Shown here piece by piece: positions 23,573-32,259 of a stretch of DNA of 64,000 bases. The notes below the pieces were generated by a model. The model did no database searches, had not been told where the DNA came from, and worked only from the letters and a program-made list of their open reading frames with translations. The first letter of the stretch is position 1. Every line of letters begins with the position of its first letter. The stretch is from the NCBI RefSeq assembly GCF_024398015.1, contig NZ_CP073747.1:1622501-1686500 (forward strand). The letters run 5' to 3'. This DNA comes from Kordiimonas sp. SCSIO 12610 (GTDB taxonomy: Bacteria > Pseudomonadota > Alphaproteobacteria > Sphingomonadales > Kordiimonadaceae). The position numbers were made by a program, and so were the translations under genes.

Positions 23573-24307
23573 ATGATTGTTATAAAAGATATTGCGAAAT
23601 CCTTTGGTGATGTCAAAGCGGTTCGCGGCGTTAGTTTTAACGCGGAAAATGGAAAAATTACAACCCTTTTGGGGGCAAATGGCTCTGGTAAAACAACAAC
23701 CTTCAGAAGTGTAACAGGCCTGATGAAGCCTGATGCTGGCACGGTTCATATCGATGATATCAATGTTCGTGAACGTACGCTCGAGGCTCAGGCGCGATTG
23801 GGTGTTTTCCCTGACCAGTTTGGTCTTTATACGCGGCTGACTACTCGCGAGCATATTGCGTATTATGCTGAACTTCACGGCCTCTCTGGAAGTGCGCTTG
23901 AAGATGCAATTAATGATGTTGTGAAGCTCATGAGCATGGAAGACATCATTGACCGTAAAACCGAAGGGTTTAGTCAGGGGCAACGTATGAAGGTGGCACT
24001 CGCACGCGCGATTGTGCATAAGCCACAAAATATCATTCTCGATGAACCAACCCGTGGCTTGGATGTCATGAATATCAGGCTTCTTAGGGATATATTACTA
24101 GCCTTGAAGGAAGAGGGGCATTGCATCCTTCTCTCGAGCCATGTGATGGCAGAAGTGGATGCGCTTTCGGATCATATCGTAATTATGACTGACGGCCTTA
24201 TCTGCGCAGACGGCACATCCGCATCACTCGTGTCTGAAAGCGGGCAGGAGAATTTGGAAGAAGCTTTTGTTTATTTAACTGAGCAAGCGAAAAGGAATGC
24301 AGCATGA
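23573..24307 (+). CDS. natA: ABC transporter ATP-binding protein, NatA-like
   Basis: 244-residue ABC ATPase. Walker A is GANGSGKTT (about residues 38-46), the signature is SQGQRMKVALARA, Walker B is NIILDEPTRGLD, and the switch histidine is in LLSSHVMAEV. The branch with EGFSQGQ and PTRGLDV resembles ABC-2-type exporters such as sodium-exporting NatA. It overlaps the permease start by 4 bp, so the pair forms one exporter. The preceding hydrolase gene ends only 23 bp before. Substrate assignment to sodium is by similarity in layout only. Confidence 0.88.
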   Translation: MIVIKDIAKSFGDVKAVRGVSFNAENGKITTLLGANGSGKTTTFRSVTGLMKPDAGTVHIDDINVRERTLEAQARLGVFPDQFGLYTRLTTREHIAYYAELHGLSGSALEDAINDVVKLMSMEDIIDRKTEGFSQGQRMKVALARAIVHKPQNIILDEPTRGLDVMNIRLLRDILLALKEEGHCILLSSHVMAEVDALSDHIVIMTDGLICADGTSASLVSESGQENLEEAFVYLTEQAKRNAA

Positions 24308-25479
24308 TGACCCAGTTTAAAATTGTATTCCTGAAGGAATTGAAAGACGCGATCCGCGACAAGCGCGCAATCATGGCAGTATTATCCTATGCTTTACTTG
24401 TCCCCTTATTCTTGGGATTTGTGGGCTGGCTTGCAACCCTGGATCAACCAGTTGAATCAGTAAAAACACAGTTGGCGATCGCTAATATAGACAGCGCGCC
24501 GGGCTTGGTTGCGTTTGTTGAAAAAAACGGAATTAATGTTATTGGTGCAGACAATATTGATCCGAACAATGTGGCAATTCCAGAAAGTGCAGAGGCTTTA
24601 TTGGTTATCCCGCTTGATTTTCAGGACAATCTTGCGAAAGCGAAAATCAGTAAACTAGCGCTTTATGTGGACAATACGACCCGCGAACGCGCTGAACGCG
24701 GGACCGAGGTTGAGGCTGTTTTGACACAGTATAGCCAATATGTCGGCCTGAACAGATTGATCGCCCGTGGCATTCCTCCTAATCTTGTGTCACCATATCG
24801 CGTCAGCAAAGCAGACGTGTCGGAAAGCAAATTCTATGAAAAGCTTTTGATTAGTGGTCTGTCGATGATGCTTATCATTGCGCCGATCGTGGGCGGGATG
24901 AGTGTCTCCCTTGATACGCTTGCGGGTGAACGTGAACGCCAAAGCCTTCAAACCCTTTTAACGCAGCCAGTGTCATCAAATGCTTTGATTTTCGGCAAGT
25001 GGGCTGTTGTTAGTTTATTCTCGTTTGTGACGGTTATGCTCATGAGTTTTGCTTTGATAATCATGTATGTAACGCTGGTCGCGGACAAACTTCCTTTCAG
25101 TCTGGGGATTGGGTTACCGGGCTTCCTAATCGCATTTTTCCAGCTTGGTATTTTCTCCATGTTTGTTGCGAGCCTTTTGATGACGGTTAGTATCCATGCA
25201 AAAAGTTTTAAGGAAGGGCAGACCTACATGCAGCTTCTTAACTTCGTGCCTGTGATGCTGGCGTATGTGAAAATATATGCAGATAGCAGTTTGCCGGATG
25301 CTGCCCGCTTTGCACCGTTCATTGCTGATATCGAAAGCCTGAGCACGTTACTCGTTGATGGAAGTGTGCAGGCAGCGTATTTCGCGACGTCGCTTGGTGT
25401 TGCCTTTGTGGGAACTATTTTGTGTATTATGTTCACGTCTAAAAGGCTCTCGAGTGAGAAGCTTTTGGATGAGGTCTAG
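24304..25479 (+). CDS. natB: ABC transporter permease, NatB-like
   Basis: 391-residue ABC-2-type permease. A first membrane helix (about residues 20-45) is followed by a large extracytoplasmic domain with QLAIANIDSAPGLV and VIPLDFQDNLAKA, and then five helices from about residue 185 (MLIIAPIVGGMSVSLDTLAGERERQSL carries the family's conserved GERE(R)-x-x-x-L-x-x-L loop between helices). That layout matches the NatB/YhaP exporters. The start overlaps natA (ATGA). There is a second ATG 3 bp later; either is plausible. It should form the membrane channel with 23573-24307. Confidence 0.88.
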   Translation: MMTQFKIVFLKELKDAIRDKRAIMAVLSYALLVPLFLGFVGWLATLDQPVESVKTQLAIANIDSAPGLVAFVEKNGINVIGADNIDPNNVAIPESAEALLVIPLDFQDNLAKAKISKLALYVDNTTRERAERGTEVEAVLTQYSQYVGLNRLIARGIPPNLVSPYRVSKADVSESKFYEKLLISGLSMMLIIAPIVGGMSVSLDTLAGERERQSLQTLLTQPVSSNALIFGKWAVVSLFSFVTVMLMSFALIIMYVTLVADKLPFSLGIGLPGFLIAFFQLGIFSMFVASLLMTVSIHAKSFKEGQTYMQLLNFVPVMLAYVKIYADSSLPDAARFAPFIADIESLSTLLVDGSVQAAYFATSLGVAFVGTILCIMFTSKRLSSEKLLDEV

Positions 25480-25507
25480 GTATCACATGTCATTCCCAGA
25501 GTAAGGT

Positions 25508-26020
25508 GTGAAGCCTGTGGGCATCGAAAAAACGCTTAAGAATTATAGCGGTATGTTGAGCCGGATCGTCGCAAGTTATGAGGCTGATCCGGTTCTTCAG
25601 CAGGAAGTGATGCAAGAGGTTTCACTGGCAATATGGCGTGCCTTACCCAAATTTAGGGGCGAGGGCAGCGAGAAGGCCTTTGTGGCACGCGTAGCGCAAA
25701 ATATTTGCCTCACGCACGTGCGGAAAGAAGTAAGAAGACCGCGAAGTGTCGAGCTTGATTATGATATGAAAAGCGATGTCGCGTCGCCGGAAGAACAAAC
25801 CGAAAAAGAACAGCAACGGGAAAAACTGCTACATGCGGTCAGGGGGCTACCCCTTCCTATGAAGCAGGTGGTGACTTTGGCCCTTGAAGGGTTTAGCCAC
25901 AAAGAAATTGGTGCAGCGCTTGCGATTAGTGAAAACAATGCAATGGTCCGTTTCAGCAGGGCAAAGGGCGAGTTAAAGAAAGCGCTTGAAGCACAAAATC
26001 AGCCAGAAGGAATAGGGTAA
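25508..26020 (+). CDS. RNA polymerase sigma factor, ECF-type
   Basis: 170-residue sigma factor. Region 2 lies at about residues 18-85 (QQEVMQEVSLAIWRALPKFRGEGSEKAF with the -10-recognition helix), and region 4 at about 110-160 (LPLPMKQVVTLALEGFSHKEIGAALAISE), the -35-recognition helix-turn-helix. No extra regions are seen. GTG 25508 has its AAGG too close; GTG 25517 would give better spacing from the same site. The next gene encodes a membrane protein that may be its anti-sigma factor. It follows the exporter by 28 bp, suggesting it controls or is controlled with it. Confidence 0.9.
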   Translation: MKPVGIEKTLKNYSGMLSRIVASYEADPVLQQEVMQEVSLAIWRALPKFRGEGSEKAFVARVAQNICLTHVRKEVRRPRSVELDYDMKSDVASPEEQTEKEQQREKLLHAVRGLPLPMKQVVTLALEGFSHKEIGAALAISENNAMVRFSRAKGELKKALEAQNQPEGIG

Positions 26021-26035
26021 TGAGGGTGTTTGATA

Positions 26036-26650
26036 ATGTCTGATAATGATCAAAGCCCTGATTGGGATAACCTACAGGGGTTGTGGCAGGATGCCCCTGC
26101 TATTGACCCTACGCGCTTGTTTCGAAAGGCGCGGTTTGCATGGTGGCGCGTGCGGATAACATTGTTTTTAAACCTTGCAATATGCGTGATTGGGGAACTT
26201 CTTTGCGCCTTTGTTTTAATTAAAAACATATCCTTGGCTTCAAACGTTTTTGGTATTGTCGGGTTATTGTTTTGCTGGGTAACCGCTTGGTTCACCTATA
26301 AACATCTGAGAAGTTCCTTGGGTGATATGTCAAGCGAACCAGAAAAACTCCTCGAACTTCAAATCAAGCAGTTGAACGGTTTAATCGCCTTTGCCAGATT
26401 CAATATCAAAATGACTTATTATGGAATGGTATTTTCAGCGGTTGCATTCTGGATGTTTTATGAAAAACATGGTGTGTTTTTCCCGACAGAGCAGATGTCA
26501 GGCATGCAAACGTTTGTAAATGGTGTGATGTGGGGGATACCAATTGGTATTCTATTGTGTCCTTTTATATACGGGCGGTTTATTAAAAGGAAAACACAAG
26601 AACTGTTAGGGCTTGAGGCCAGCCTTGCGGCGCTTAGGGCCGCAGGCTGA
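26036..26650 (+). CDS. Membrane protein, probable anti-sigma factor
   Basis: 204-residue protein with a cytoplasmic N-terminus (WDNLQGLWQDAP, resembling the short helical tails of anti-sigma factors) and four predicted membrane helices at about 45-65, 70-90, 125-145 and 160-180. I recognise no defined family; the link to the sigma factor is inferred from position (16-bp gap), topology and the tail. Start at ATG 26036 (AGGG 9 bp before), not the in-frame TTG 26030. Its 3' end holds a stem-loop at 26621-26648. Confidence 0.6.
   Translation: MSDNDQSPDWDNLQGLWQDAPAIDPTRLFRKARFAWWRVRITLFLNLAICVIGELLCAFVLIKNISLASNVFGIVGLLFCWVTAWFTYKHLRSSLGDMSSEPEKLLELQIKQLNGLIAFARFNIKMTYYGMVFSAVAFWMFYEKHGVFFPTEQMSGMQTFVNGVMWGIPIGILLCPFIYGRFIKRKTQELLGLEASLAALRAAG
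26621..26648. terminator. Stem-loop in the 3' end of the 26036 gene
   Basis: AGCCTTGCGGC (26621-26631) and GCCGCAGGCT (26639-26648) pair over 10 bp with one bulged T. It lies inside the last codons and ends at the stop of the plus-strand gene, facing the convergent chemoreceptor gene. No T-run follows on either strand, so this would be an imperfect terminator or an mRNA end-stabilising hairpin. Confidence 0.4.
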
Positions 26651-26663
26651 CATCATGAGTTGG

Positions 26664-28211
26664 CTAACTATTTTGCTTCAAGCTTTCGACAAACGCCTGA
26701 GAGCCATCTTTCAGATTATTAGCGAGTTGATTTAAAGCTTCGGACGCTGTCCGCAAATCTGTGGACATATTGAGTGTCTCTTGAATACTACCAGAAACAT
26801 TCGAAACTGATCCAGTTGCAGCTTGCGTCCCGTCAGACGCCAAAGCGGCGCTTCTTGCGATCTCACGTGTTGCAGAATCTTGCTCCTCAACTGCGGCAGC
26901 GATTGATGTGGATCCTTGGCTAAGGTCTTCAATAACGCCGGTAATTGTTGAAATAGACTGAACTGCCGACCCTGTTGCATTCTGCATTGCCGTGATTTTA
27001 GACTGGATCTCATCCGCTGCATTCGCTGACTGGCTCGCAAGGCTTTTGACTTCGCTCGCTACAACAGCGAACCCTTTACCGGCTTCACCAGCGCGCGCGG
27101 CCTCAATGGTTGCGTTCAATGCCAGAAGGTTAGTTTGCTCTGCGATATCTGAGATCAGGGCAACCACCGTACCAATGCTGTCCGCTTCCTTCGAAAGCTC
27201 CGTAATTTCTTCATTTGTTCTACGGCTATGCTCAACTGCATCATTGGACGCCTGGTTTGCGTGTGCGACCTGCTGGGCGATTTCAGCAACAGAAGCTGAG
27301 AGCTCTTCTGCGCTTGCTGCAACAGTTTGAACATTCTCGGATGCGGTAACAGTTGCATTGGAAACAGAACTTAGGTTTTGTTCACCGTCCGCAGAAGCGT
27401 TAGTGATTTGCTCTGCTTTAACATTCAGGTCGGCTGCCGCAGTAACAATTTCTTCTACTGTTTTAGTGATAGAAGCTTCAAAATTTGCAACAATGCTCTG
27501 GAGGCGTTCACGCTCAACCTCGGCCATTCTTGCGCGTTCCTGCTCTTGCGCTTCGGCGGCAAGCCTTGCTTCCTCTTGCGCTTGTTCTTTGTCCGCCATT
27601 AGGGCTTTGGCTTCTTCTGCGGTTGATTCTGCTGCAACTTTCAGTGTCTCAGCTTCCTTCACCGCGTCCAAGGCTTCCTGATGCGCTTTATCGGTCGACG
27701 AGAAGAGGTCTTGAACTTTGTGGGCGATCCACATCAAAACAACGGCTTCCGTTGCCAATATGCCGGCGTGCAATAGAACGCGGCTGAATTTAGCGCCTTC
27801 CGGGAATACATATGTTTCGGCAATTAAAAACGTGAGTACATGATGGACGGCAACAACGGCGGTTGCAACCAATATGATACGCCAAGAACTGTATGAAACA
27901 AGGATGGCAAGAGCAGCAAAGAAATACATATGCATATCTAACTGCCATTCGTCACCGCTAAACATCGCAAGATTAAGCGCCACAATGAGCATCAGGCAAA
28001 CACCTGTTACATAGCTTGTTGTTTCCGAATGGGGATCAAGCTTGTGCGCGACGAAATTCAGGATGGCAAAAAGAGCGGTGCCACCTGTGGCCCACCAAAC
28101 ACCCGGAAGATCATTCATTATTCCCAAAACCGGGACCGTTACGATATGCAATAATAAGTAATATTGCATAAAGTTTGCGACTTGCTCCCTGAGTTTTACC
28201 AAGCTATTCAT
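26664..28211 (-). CDS. Methyl-accepting chemotaxis protein with multi-helix membrane domain
   Basis: 515-residue chemoreceptor. The N-terminus (residues 1-170) contains about six hydrophobic helices with no sizable periplasmic loop, so the input domain is within or very near the membrane. A coiled-coil ([19 protein letters not shown]) leads to the MCP signalling domain; the hairpin tip [28 protein letters not shown] is nearly invariant. Methylation-helix glutamine/glutamate pairs are also present. No CheA, CheW or CheR genes are in this window. The small gene 28247-28546 lies 35 bp upstream on the same strand. It probably senses a membrane-related or redox cue. Confidence 0.92.
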   Translation of the reverse strand: MNSLVKLREQVANFMQYYLLLHIVTVPVLGIMNDLPGVWWATGGTALFAILNFVAHKLDPHSETTSYVTGVCLMLIVALNLAMFSGDEWQLDMHMYFFAALAILVSYSSWRIILVATAVVAVHHVLTFLIAETYVFPEGAKFSRVLLHAGILATEAVVLMWIAHKVQDLFSSTDKAHQEALDAVKEAETLKVAAESTAEEAKALMADKEQAQEEARLAAEAQEQERARMAEVERERLQSIVANFEASITKTVEEIVTAAADLNVKAEQITNASADGEQNLSSVSNATVTASENVQTVAASAEELSASVAEIAQQVAHANQASNDAVEHSRRTNEEITELSKEADSIGTVVALISDIAEQTNLLALNATIEAARAGEAGKGFAVVASEVKSLASQSANAADEIQSKITAMQNATGSAVQSISTITGVIEDLSQGSTSIAAAVEEQDSATREIARSAALASDGTQAATGSVSNVSGSIQETLNMSTDLRTASEALNQLANNLKDGSQAFVESLKQNS

Positions 28212-28246
28212 AAATATTTCCTACTGAATCAATTCTGATTATGCGT

Positions 28247-28546
28247 TTACCCGCAGGCTTTGAAGCCATTTGGATTGAATATAAACCAGACCTTGTTAGA
28301 GATCTGTTCAGTGTTAAGTTCCTTTTGATCACCCTCCAGGATGATAATATTCTCTCTATCGTTGAAGCCTACATAGGACAAAGACGTAGCTTTTAGTGTG
28401 TCCAACACTTCTGCCCGTGATAAAGAGGGGTGAAAAAATACACCAAAAACCCGCTGATTAGGATCAGGAGCAAAGATTGTGGCAAAGACAAAAAATATAC
28501 CAAGTACGGTTGTTAGAAATAGAATATGTCCTGATTTTACTCGCAT
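28247..28546 (-). CDS. Hypothetical small membrane-anchored protein
   Basis: 99-residue protein with one N-terminal hydrophobic helix (about residues 8-27, LFLTTVLGIFFVFATIF), followed by a soluble tail that I do not recognise (SRAEVLDTLKATSLSYVGF, then a beta-rich end with IIILEGDQ). The topology predicts a tail in the periplasm. It is next to the chemoreceptor gene and may be transcribed with it. No clear domain. Its ribosome-binding site (AGGTGAT) is good. Confidence 0.55.
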   Translation of the reverse strand: MRVKSGHILFLTTVLGIFFVFATIFAPDPNQRVFGVFFHPSLSRAEVLDTLKATSLSYVGFNDRENIIILEGDQKELNTEQISNKVWFIFNPNGFKACG

Positions 28547-28604
28547 GAATCACCTCAATCACTTAAATGTGAGTATGCGTTATAATCATTAAAAAGCTGT
28601 TAAA

Positions 28605-30539
28605 TTATTCCCGAATTAAAGCACGGGCATTAAACCTATATGGGCTTAGATATCGCCATAGATCATAGGATAATGGCGTTGGTTCGCCGCAGATTTGTGC
28701 CGCTAAATATTCACTTAATAAGGGCGCGTATTGATAACCCTTTGATCCAAAACCTGTTATTAAATACAACCCGTCTTGATATGTGGGGCTTCCCAAACCT
28801 CTGGTTAGGGCATCCTTCTTCAACAAAGCATACTGAGCGTCACATTTTTCCCAGTTTGGAACACCGCCAACAATGGGTAGAAAATCAGGTGTGTTTGTTC
28901 GAATGCCGTTCCAAGATGATAGGTGAGCGGCGTCAGCGATATCAATATTTAAATGAAGCTTCAGATTATCCAGCAATATATTGCTTATTGCTTTGGAAGG
29001 ATTAGCTTCCTTTGTTGGCAGTTCTGATAGCTTTTCGAAACTGGAACCAAGAACACGAATGTCACCGTATTTATCAGTCTTGCAGCATGCGGAAATATGA
29101 TCACCGTACGAAAGAATATGATTTGGAAGGTCAAGGCCTTCTGCCTCGAGTATCTCGACCTGACCAGCGCTGAATGTATAACAATTGGGCGATAGCGCGG
29201 CATGGTGCGGTGTATTTTGACCCGTGGCTAGAATAACCAAATCAAAATCAAATTGTTTGCCTGTATGGTCGCAGACTTTCCATTTTGACGCAGAAGGAAT
29301 GATCTGTTCGATATGCGTATTTATAACAGGTATCTGATCCAACAATTCGTTTAAAAGGCTTTGGGTGTCAATCGTGCTGGCCCGTTTGAACGTTAAAATA
29401 TCGTCTGTTAAGGAAGCCCAATCATCACCCCACTTTATGGTTTCATATAGTTTACGGTTACGTTGAAGTTCCTGAGCGTCAAAAGCCAGATAATCAAGCC
29501 TATCATCCCCATACATATGAGTTTTGAGCACTGGGTGACTAAGGGCATAAGCATAGGCGCTCACTTGAAATGACCTGAGCGGACCAATTTCTCTATTTAT
29601 CCGGGGGGCCATAATTGCCGCAGGAATTGAACTCGCTGTTTTTTCTTCAGGCGACTTGAAAACAGTTACATTCCGCGTCCGTGATTTTAGCGCATAAGCA
29701 ATCATGCTGCCAGCAATGCCGCCACCAATAACAGCAATGGATCCATCTGGTTTTGCGAGTGGCGGTAATGCCCAGTCGGGTAATAGTTTGCGATGTATGT
29801 TTGGTTTTAGGTCGCTAGGGCCATAATATTCACCAACTAGCCTTTCGCGCTTTCGACCATACCCCGGGGTTTTGCGCATTTCAAAGCCGCGATCGGCAAG
29901 GCCGCGTTTTACAAACCCTGCTGCGGTAAATGTCGCTAGTTTCGCCCCTTGTCTTGATAGACGTGCGACATTGTCAAAAACTGTGTCATTCCACATGTCT
30001 GGGTTTTTCGCGGGGGCGAAGCCATCAAGATACCATGCATCAACCTTGGCATCTAAATGCGATAGAGCGCTGTCTGCTTTTCCAAAAATCAGAATAAGCG
30101 TGATATGTCCATCGTCAAAATGGCGGACATGATGACCATTTTCTGGGGGCGGCCAGCTATCGATCAATTGATCTGATATATCTTCCAGTTCGGGAAAGCA
30201 TTTATGGGCATTTTTCAGCGCAGTGCGGCTTAATGGCATGGCCTCCACAGAAATAAATGTCAGGCGCCCACTTGCGTTGCTTTCCCGCCAGCTTTTCCAG
30301 GTGGTTAGAAAATTTAATCCTGTTCCAAATCCTGTTTCAGCAATTACGTAACGAGGTTGATTACACCAGACATCAGGTGCGCCTATGCCTTCCAGAAAGA
30401 CAAAACGGCTTTCCTCAAGGCCGTTATCAACGGAAAAATAGATATCATCATAGGCTTTGGCAATGGGCGTGCCGTCGCGCCATTCAAGATCATTCTCATT
30501 GAGCGGTCTTATGGCTTCCTGCTTTTCGTTATTATTCAT
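28605..30539 (-). CDS. mnmC: Bifunctional tRNA wobble-uridine modification enzyme MnmC
   Basis: 644-residue fusion enzyme. Residues 1-250 are the MnmD methyltransferase: WRDGTPIAKAYDDIYFS, ETGFGTGLNFL (SAM loop) and WYLDGFAPAKNPDMW. The second part is an FAD-dependent oxidoreductase starting IAVIGGGIAGSMIAY, with the C-terminal GFGSKGYQYAPLLSE typical of the DAO fold. MnmC removes carboxymethyl from cmnm5s2U34 and methylates nm5s2U to give mnm5s2U in tRNA. The ATG at 30539 starts the homologous part; the in-frame extension to 30665 matches nothing. The intergenic stretch to the gamma-carbonic anhydrase gene is short (92 bp). Confidence 0.95.
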   Translation of the reverse strand: MNNNEKQEAIRPLNENDLEWRDGTPIAKAYDDIYFSVDNGLEESRFVFLEGIGAPDVWCNQPRYVIAETGFGTGLNFLTTWKSWRESNASGRLTFISVEAMPLSRTALKNAHKCFPELEDISDQLIDSWPPPENGHHVRHFDDGHITLILIFGKADSALSHLDAKVDAWYLDGFAPAKNPDMWNDTVFDNVARLSRQGAKLATFTAAGFVKRGLADRGFEMRKTPGYGRKRERLVGEYYGPSDLKPNIHRKLLPDWALPPLAKPDGSIAVIGGGIAGSMIAYALKSRTRNVTVFKSPEEKTASSIPAAIMAPRINREIGPLRSFQVSAYAYALSHPVLKTHMYGDDRLDYLAFDAQELQRNRKLYETIKWGDDWASLTDDILTFKRASTIDTQSLLNELLDQIPVINTHIEQIIPSASKWKVCDHTGKQFDFDLVILATGQNTPHHAALSPNCYTFSAGQVEILEAEGLDLPNHILSYGDHISACCKTDKYGDIRVLGSSFEKLSELPTKEANPSKAISNILLDNLKLHLNIDIADAAHLSSWNGIRTNTPDFLPIVGGVPNWEKCDAQYALLKKDALTRGLGSPTYQDGLYLITGFGSKGYQYAPLLSEYLAAQICGEPTPLSYDLWRYLSPYRFNARALIRE

Positions 30540-30631
30540 TGCAGTTTGATCGTGATTGTTATTTGTTGATGAACATTCTAGGTTTCTTAAATTATAAGTT
30601 ACGGAATAGAAAGCCAAATAAGGAAAATCAT

Positions 30632-31159
30632 ATGTTGTACGAGTTGGACGGTATTGCACCATCATTGGAGGACGAGAGTGTTTGGATCGCTGATTCTGCC
30701 TCTGTTATTGGGAACGTAACGATGAAACCCCGTTCAAGTGTATGGTTTGGTGCCACACTTAGAGGGGATAACGAGCCCATCACTATCGGCGCGGACAGTA
30801 ATGTGCAGGACAATGCGGTCATCCATACAGACCCAGGAGCGCCAACAATAATTGGGGACGGCGTGACAATTGGCCATTTGGTTATGTTGCACGGGTGTGA
30901 AATTGGTAACCAAAGCCTGATTGGTATGGGAACAACTATTCTCAATAAGGTCAAGATTGGCGCGCGGTCAATTGTTGGTGCTGGAAGTTTAATCACTGAA
31001 GGAAAAGAATTTGAAGACGAATGTCTGATTGTGGGGTCGCCAGCAAAGGTCGTACGTAAATTAAAAGATCATGAATTGCTGTTGTTGGAAAAATCAGCGG
31101 AAATTTATGTTCATAATGCGCAGCGGTTTTCCAAAGGGCTGAAACCGATTAAAATTTAA
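30632..31159 (+). CDS. Gamma-class carbonic anhydrase-like hexapeptide protein
   Basis: 175-residue left-handed beta-helix protein of the YrdA/PaaY type. Hexapeptide repeats run from about residue 20 to 150. The three zinc-ligand histidines are in AVIHTDPG, TIGHLVMLHG (two histidines). The N-terminus MLYELDGIAPSLEDESVWI is typical. AAGGA lies 8 bp before the ATG at 30632, so an upstream in-frame extension is discarded. Function ranges from carbonic anhydrase to thioesterase; not resolved here. Divergent from mnmC. Confidence 0.9.
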   Translation: MLYELDGIAPSLEDESVWIADSASVIGNVTMKPRSSVWFGATLRGDNEPITIGADSNVQDNAVIHTDPGAPTIIGDGVTIGHLVMLHGCEIGNQSLIGMGTTILNKVKIGARSIVGAGSLITEGKEFEDECLIVGSPAKVVRKLKDHELLLLEKSAEIYVHNAQRFSKGLKPIKI

Positions 31160-31247
31160 CCTCATTTTAAGACACAAGTGCTTAACGTAGGTCAAAATTG
31201 ATGATTGTAATTCTTGCTGAGTAGCAGAAAGTTCGTTGGGTCAGTGT

Positions 31248-32204
31248 ATGAATAGTGAAACAGTTAGTGGTGCTGCTGTAAAAAATGTAGATGTCGCTGC
31301 ACGGATAGAGATTGCCCGCAAAGTTGGCGTGATTTTGTCTGGTGAACACCCTGCATCTGACCGTGAAGCAGCCTTGCAGTTGGCGACCGTTCTTGTTGAA
31401 GACGCTGCTGTATCTGTTCGTGAAAAGCTTGCGAAAGAGTTGGCTCTTTGTACATTTTTGCCGGAAAATATTATTAATCAGATTACTTGCGATCTCGATT
31501 CTGTTGCCGTGCCGTTTCTTGTTTCCTCAAAAGCATTGGATGACGAATTTTTAAACGAGTTAGTCCTTGAGAGTAATAAGGCTATCCAAACCGCGATTGC
31601 GAGCCGCGAGAGTATTTCTGAAATGTTGGCCTACAGTGTTTGTGATGTTGGTGCACTGGAAGCTGTTGATACGCTTGTGGGTAATGATGGGGCCAAGTTA
31701 TCTATCCGTTCATGCGAAAAGGTTATAGATCGTTTTCCGGATGAAGTTGGCTTGATGGAAAAACTGGCCCAAAGGGCTGATCTTCCGATTAATGTTGTCG
31801 AACGTATCGTTTTTAAAGTTTCTGAGAGCTTTAGTGAATATCTGGTTGATCGTTTTAAGCTTGCCCCTGACTATGCAGAATATTTGATTACCCTTGCCAA
31901 GCGCCAGGTGTTTGCACGGTCCGCCAGTGTGATTTCATCGAAGGAAGCGATGAACTACCTTCGGCAATTACACAAAAAGAACGGTTTAAACTCAGAACTG
32001 CTATTGAGTGCCCTGCAGCATAAAAATTTGAAATTTTTTATCGCAGGCTTAGCCGTTTTACTGAACGCCGAATATGAAATGACAGAAAAGCACTTGGTTA
32101 CGGGTGAAAGTGAGGCACTAGCAAAAATGCTAAACACTATTGGGTTTGCAAAGTCTATCTGTGGTGTTTTGATGATTGCCTACGATCGGTTGATTAACGA
32201 GTAG
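31248..32204 (+). CDS. DUF2336 domain-containing protein
   Basis: 318-residue all-helical protein. The DUF2336 region has repeated HEAT-like helix pairs, clearest in REKLAKELALCTFLPENI, ISEMLAYSVCDVGALEAV and EKLAQRADLPINVVERIV. Such proteins are common in Alphaproteobacteria and have no assigned role. ATG 31248 is chosen over in-frame TTG 31236. It is cytoplasmic, with no membrane helices. It ends shortly before a hairpin at 32231-32259 that also touches the start of the aminotransferase gene. Confidence 0.8.
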   Translation: MNSETVSGAAVKNVDVAARIEIARKVGVILSGEHPASDREAALQLATVLVEDAAVSVREKLAKELALCTFLPENIINQITCDLDSVAVPFLVSSKALDDEFLNELVLESNKAIQTAIASRESISEMLAYSVCDVGALEAVDTLVGNDGAKLSIRSCEKVIDRFPDEVGLMEKLAQRADLPINVVERIVFKVSESFSEYLVDRFKLAPDYAEYLITLAKRQVFARSASVISSKEAMNYLRQLHKKNGLNSELLLSALQHKNLKFFIAGLAVLLNAEYEMTEKHLVTGESEALAKMLNTIGFAKSICGVLMIAYDRLINE

Positions 32205-32230
32205 ATTCTTTCCTCCTCTCCTATTACTGT

Positions 32231-32259
32231 CACCTGAAATTTAAGTTCTCAGGTGTTTT
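32231..32259 (+). promoter_or_regulatory. Stem-loop over the ribosome-binding site of the aminotransferase gene
   Basis: CACCTGA (32231-32237) and TCAGGTG (32249-32255) pair perfectly over 7 bp, followed by TTTT (32256-32259) and then the ATG at 32260. The AGGTG of the right arm is the only ribosome-binding candidate. The structure can thus be a terminator for DUF2336 ending at 32204 and a translation gate for the aminotransferase. Confidence 0.55.

Noticed and set aside
26992-27681. Long plus-strand frames opposite the first chemoreceptor gene
   Set aside because: They are antisense to the conserved MCP signalling domain; Ser/Ala-rich content is what MCP codon usage produces on the other strand.
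30540-30665. N-terminal extension of mnmC
   Set aside because: No homology to MnmC; the family starts near ATG 30539, and the extension would lie in the promoter region shared with the gamma-carbonic anhydrase gene.
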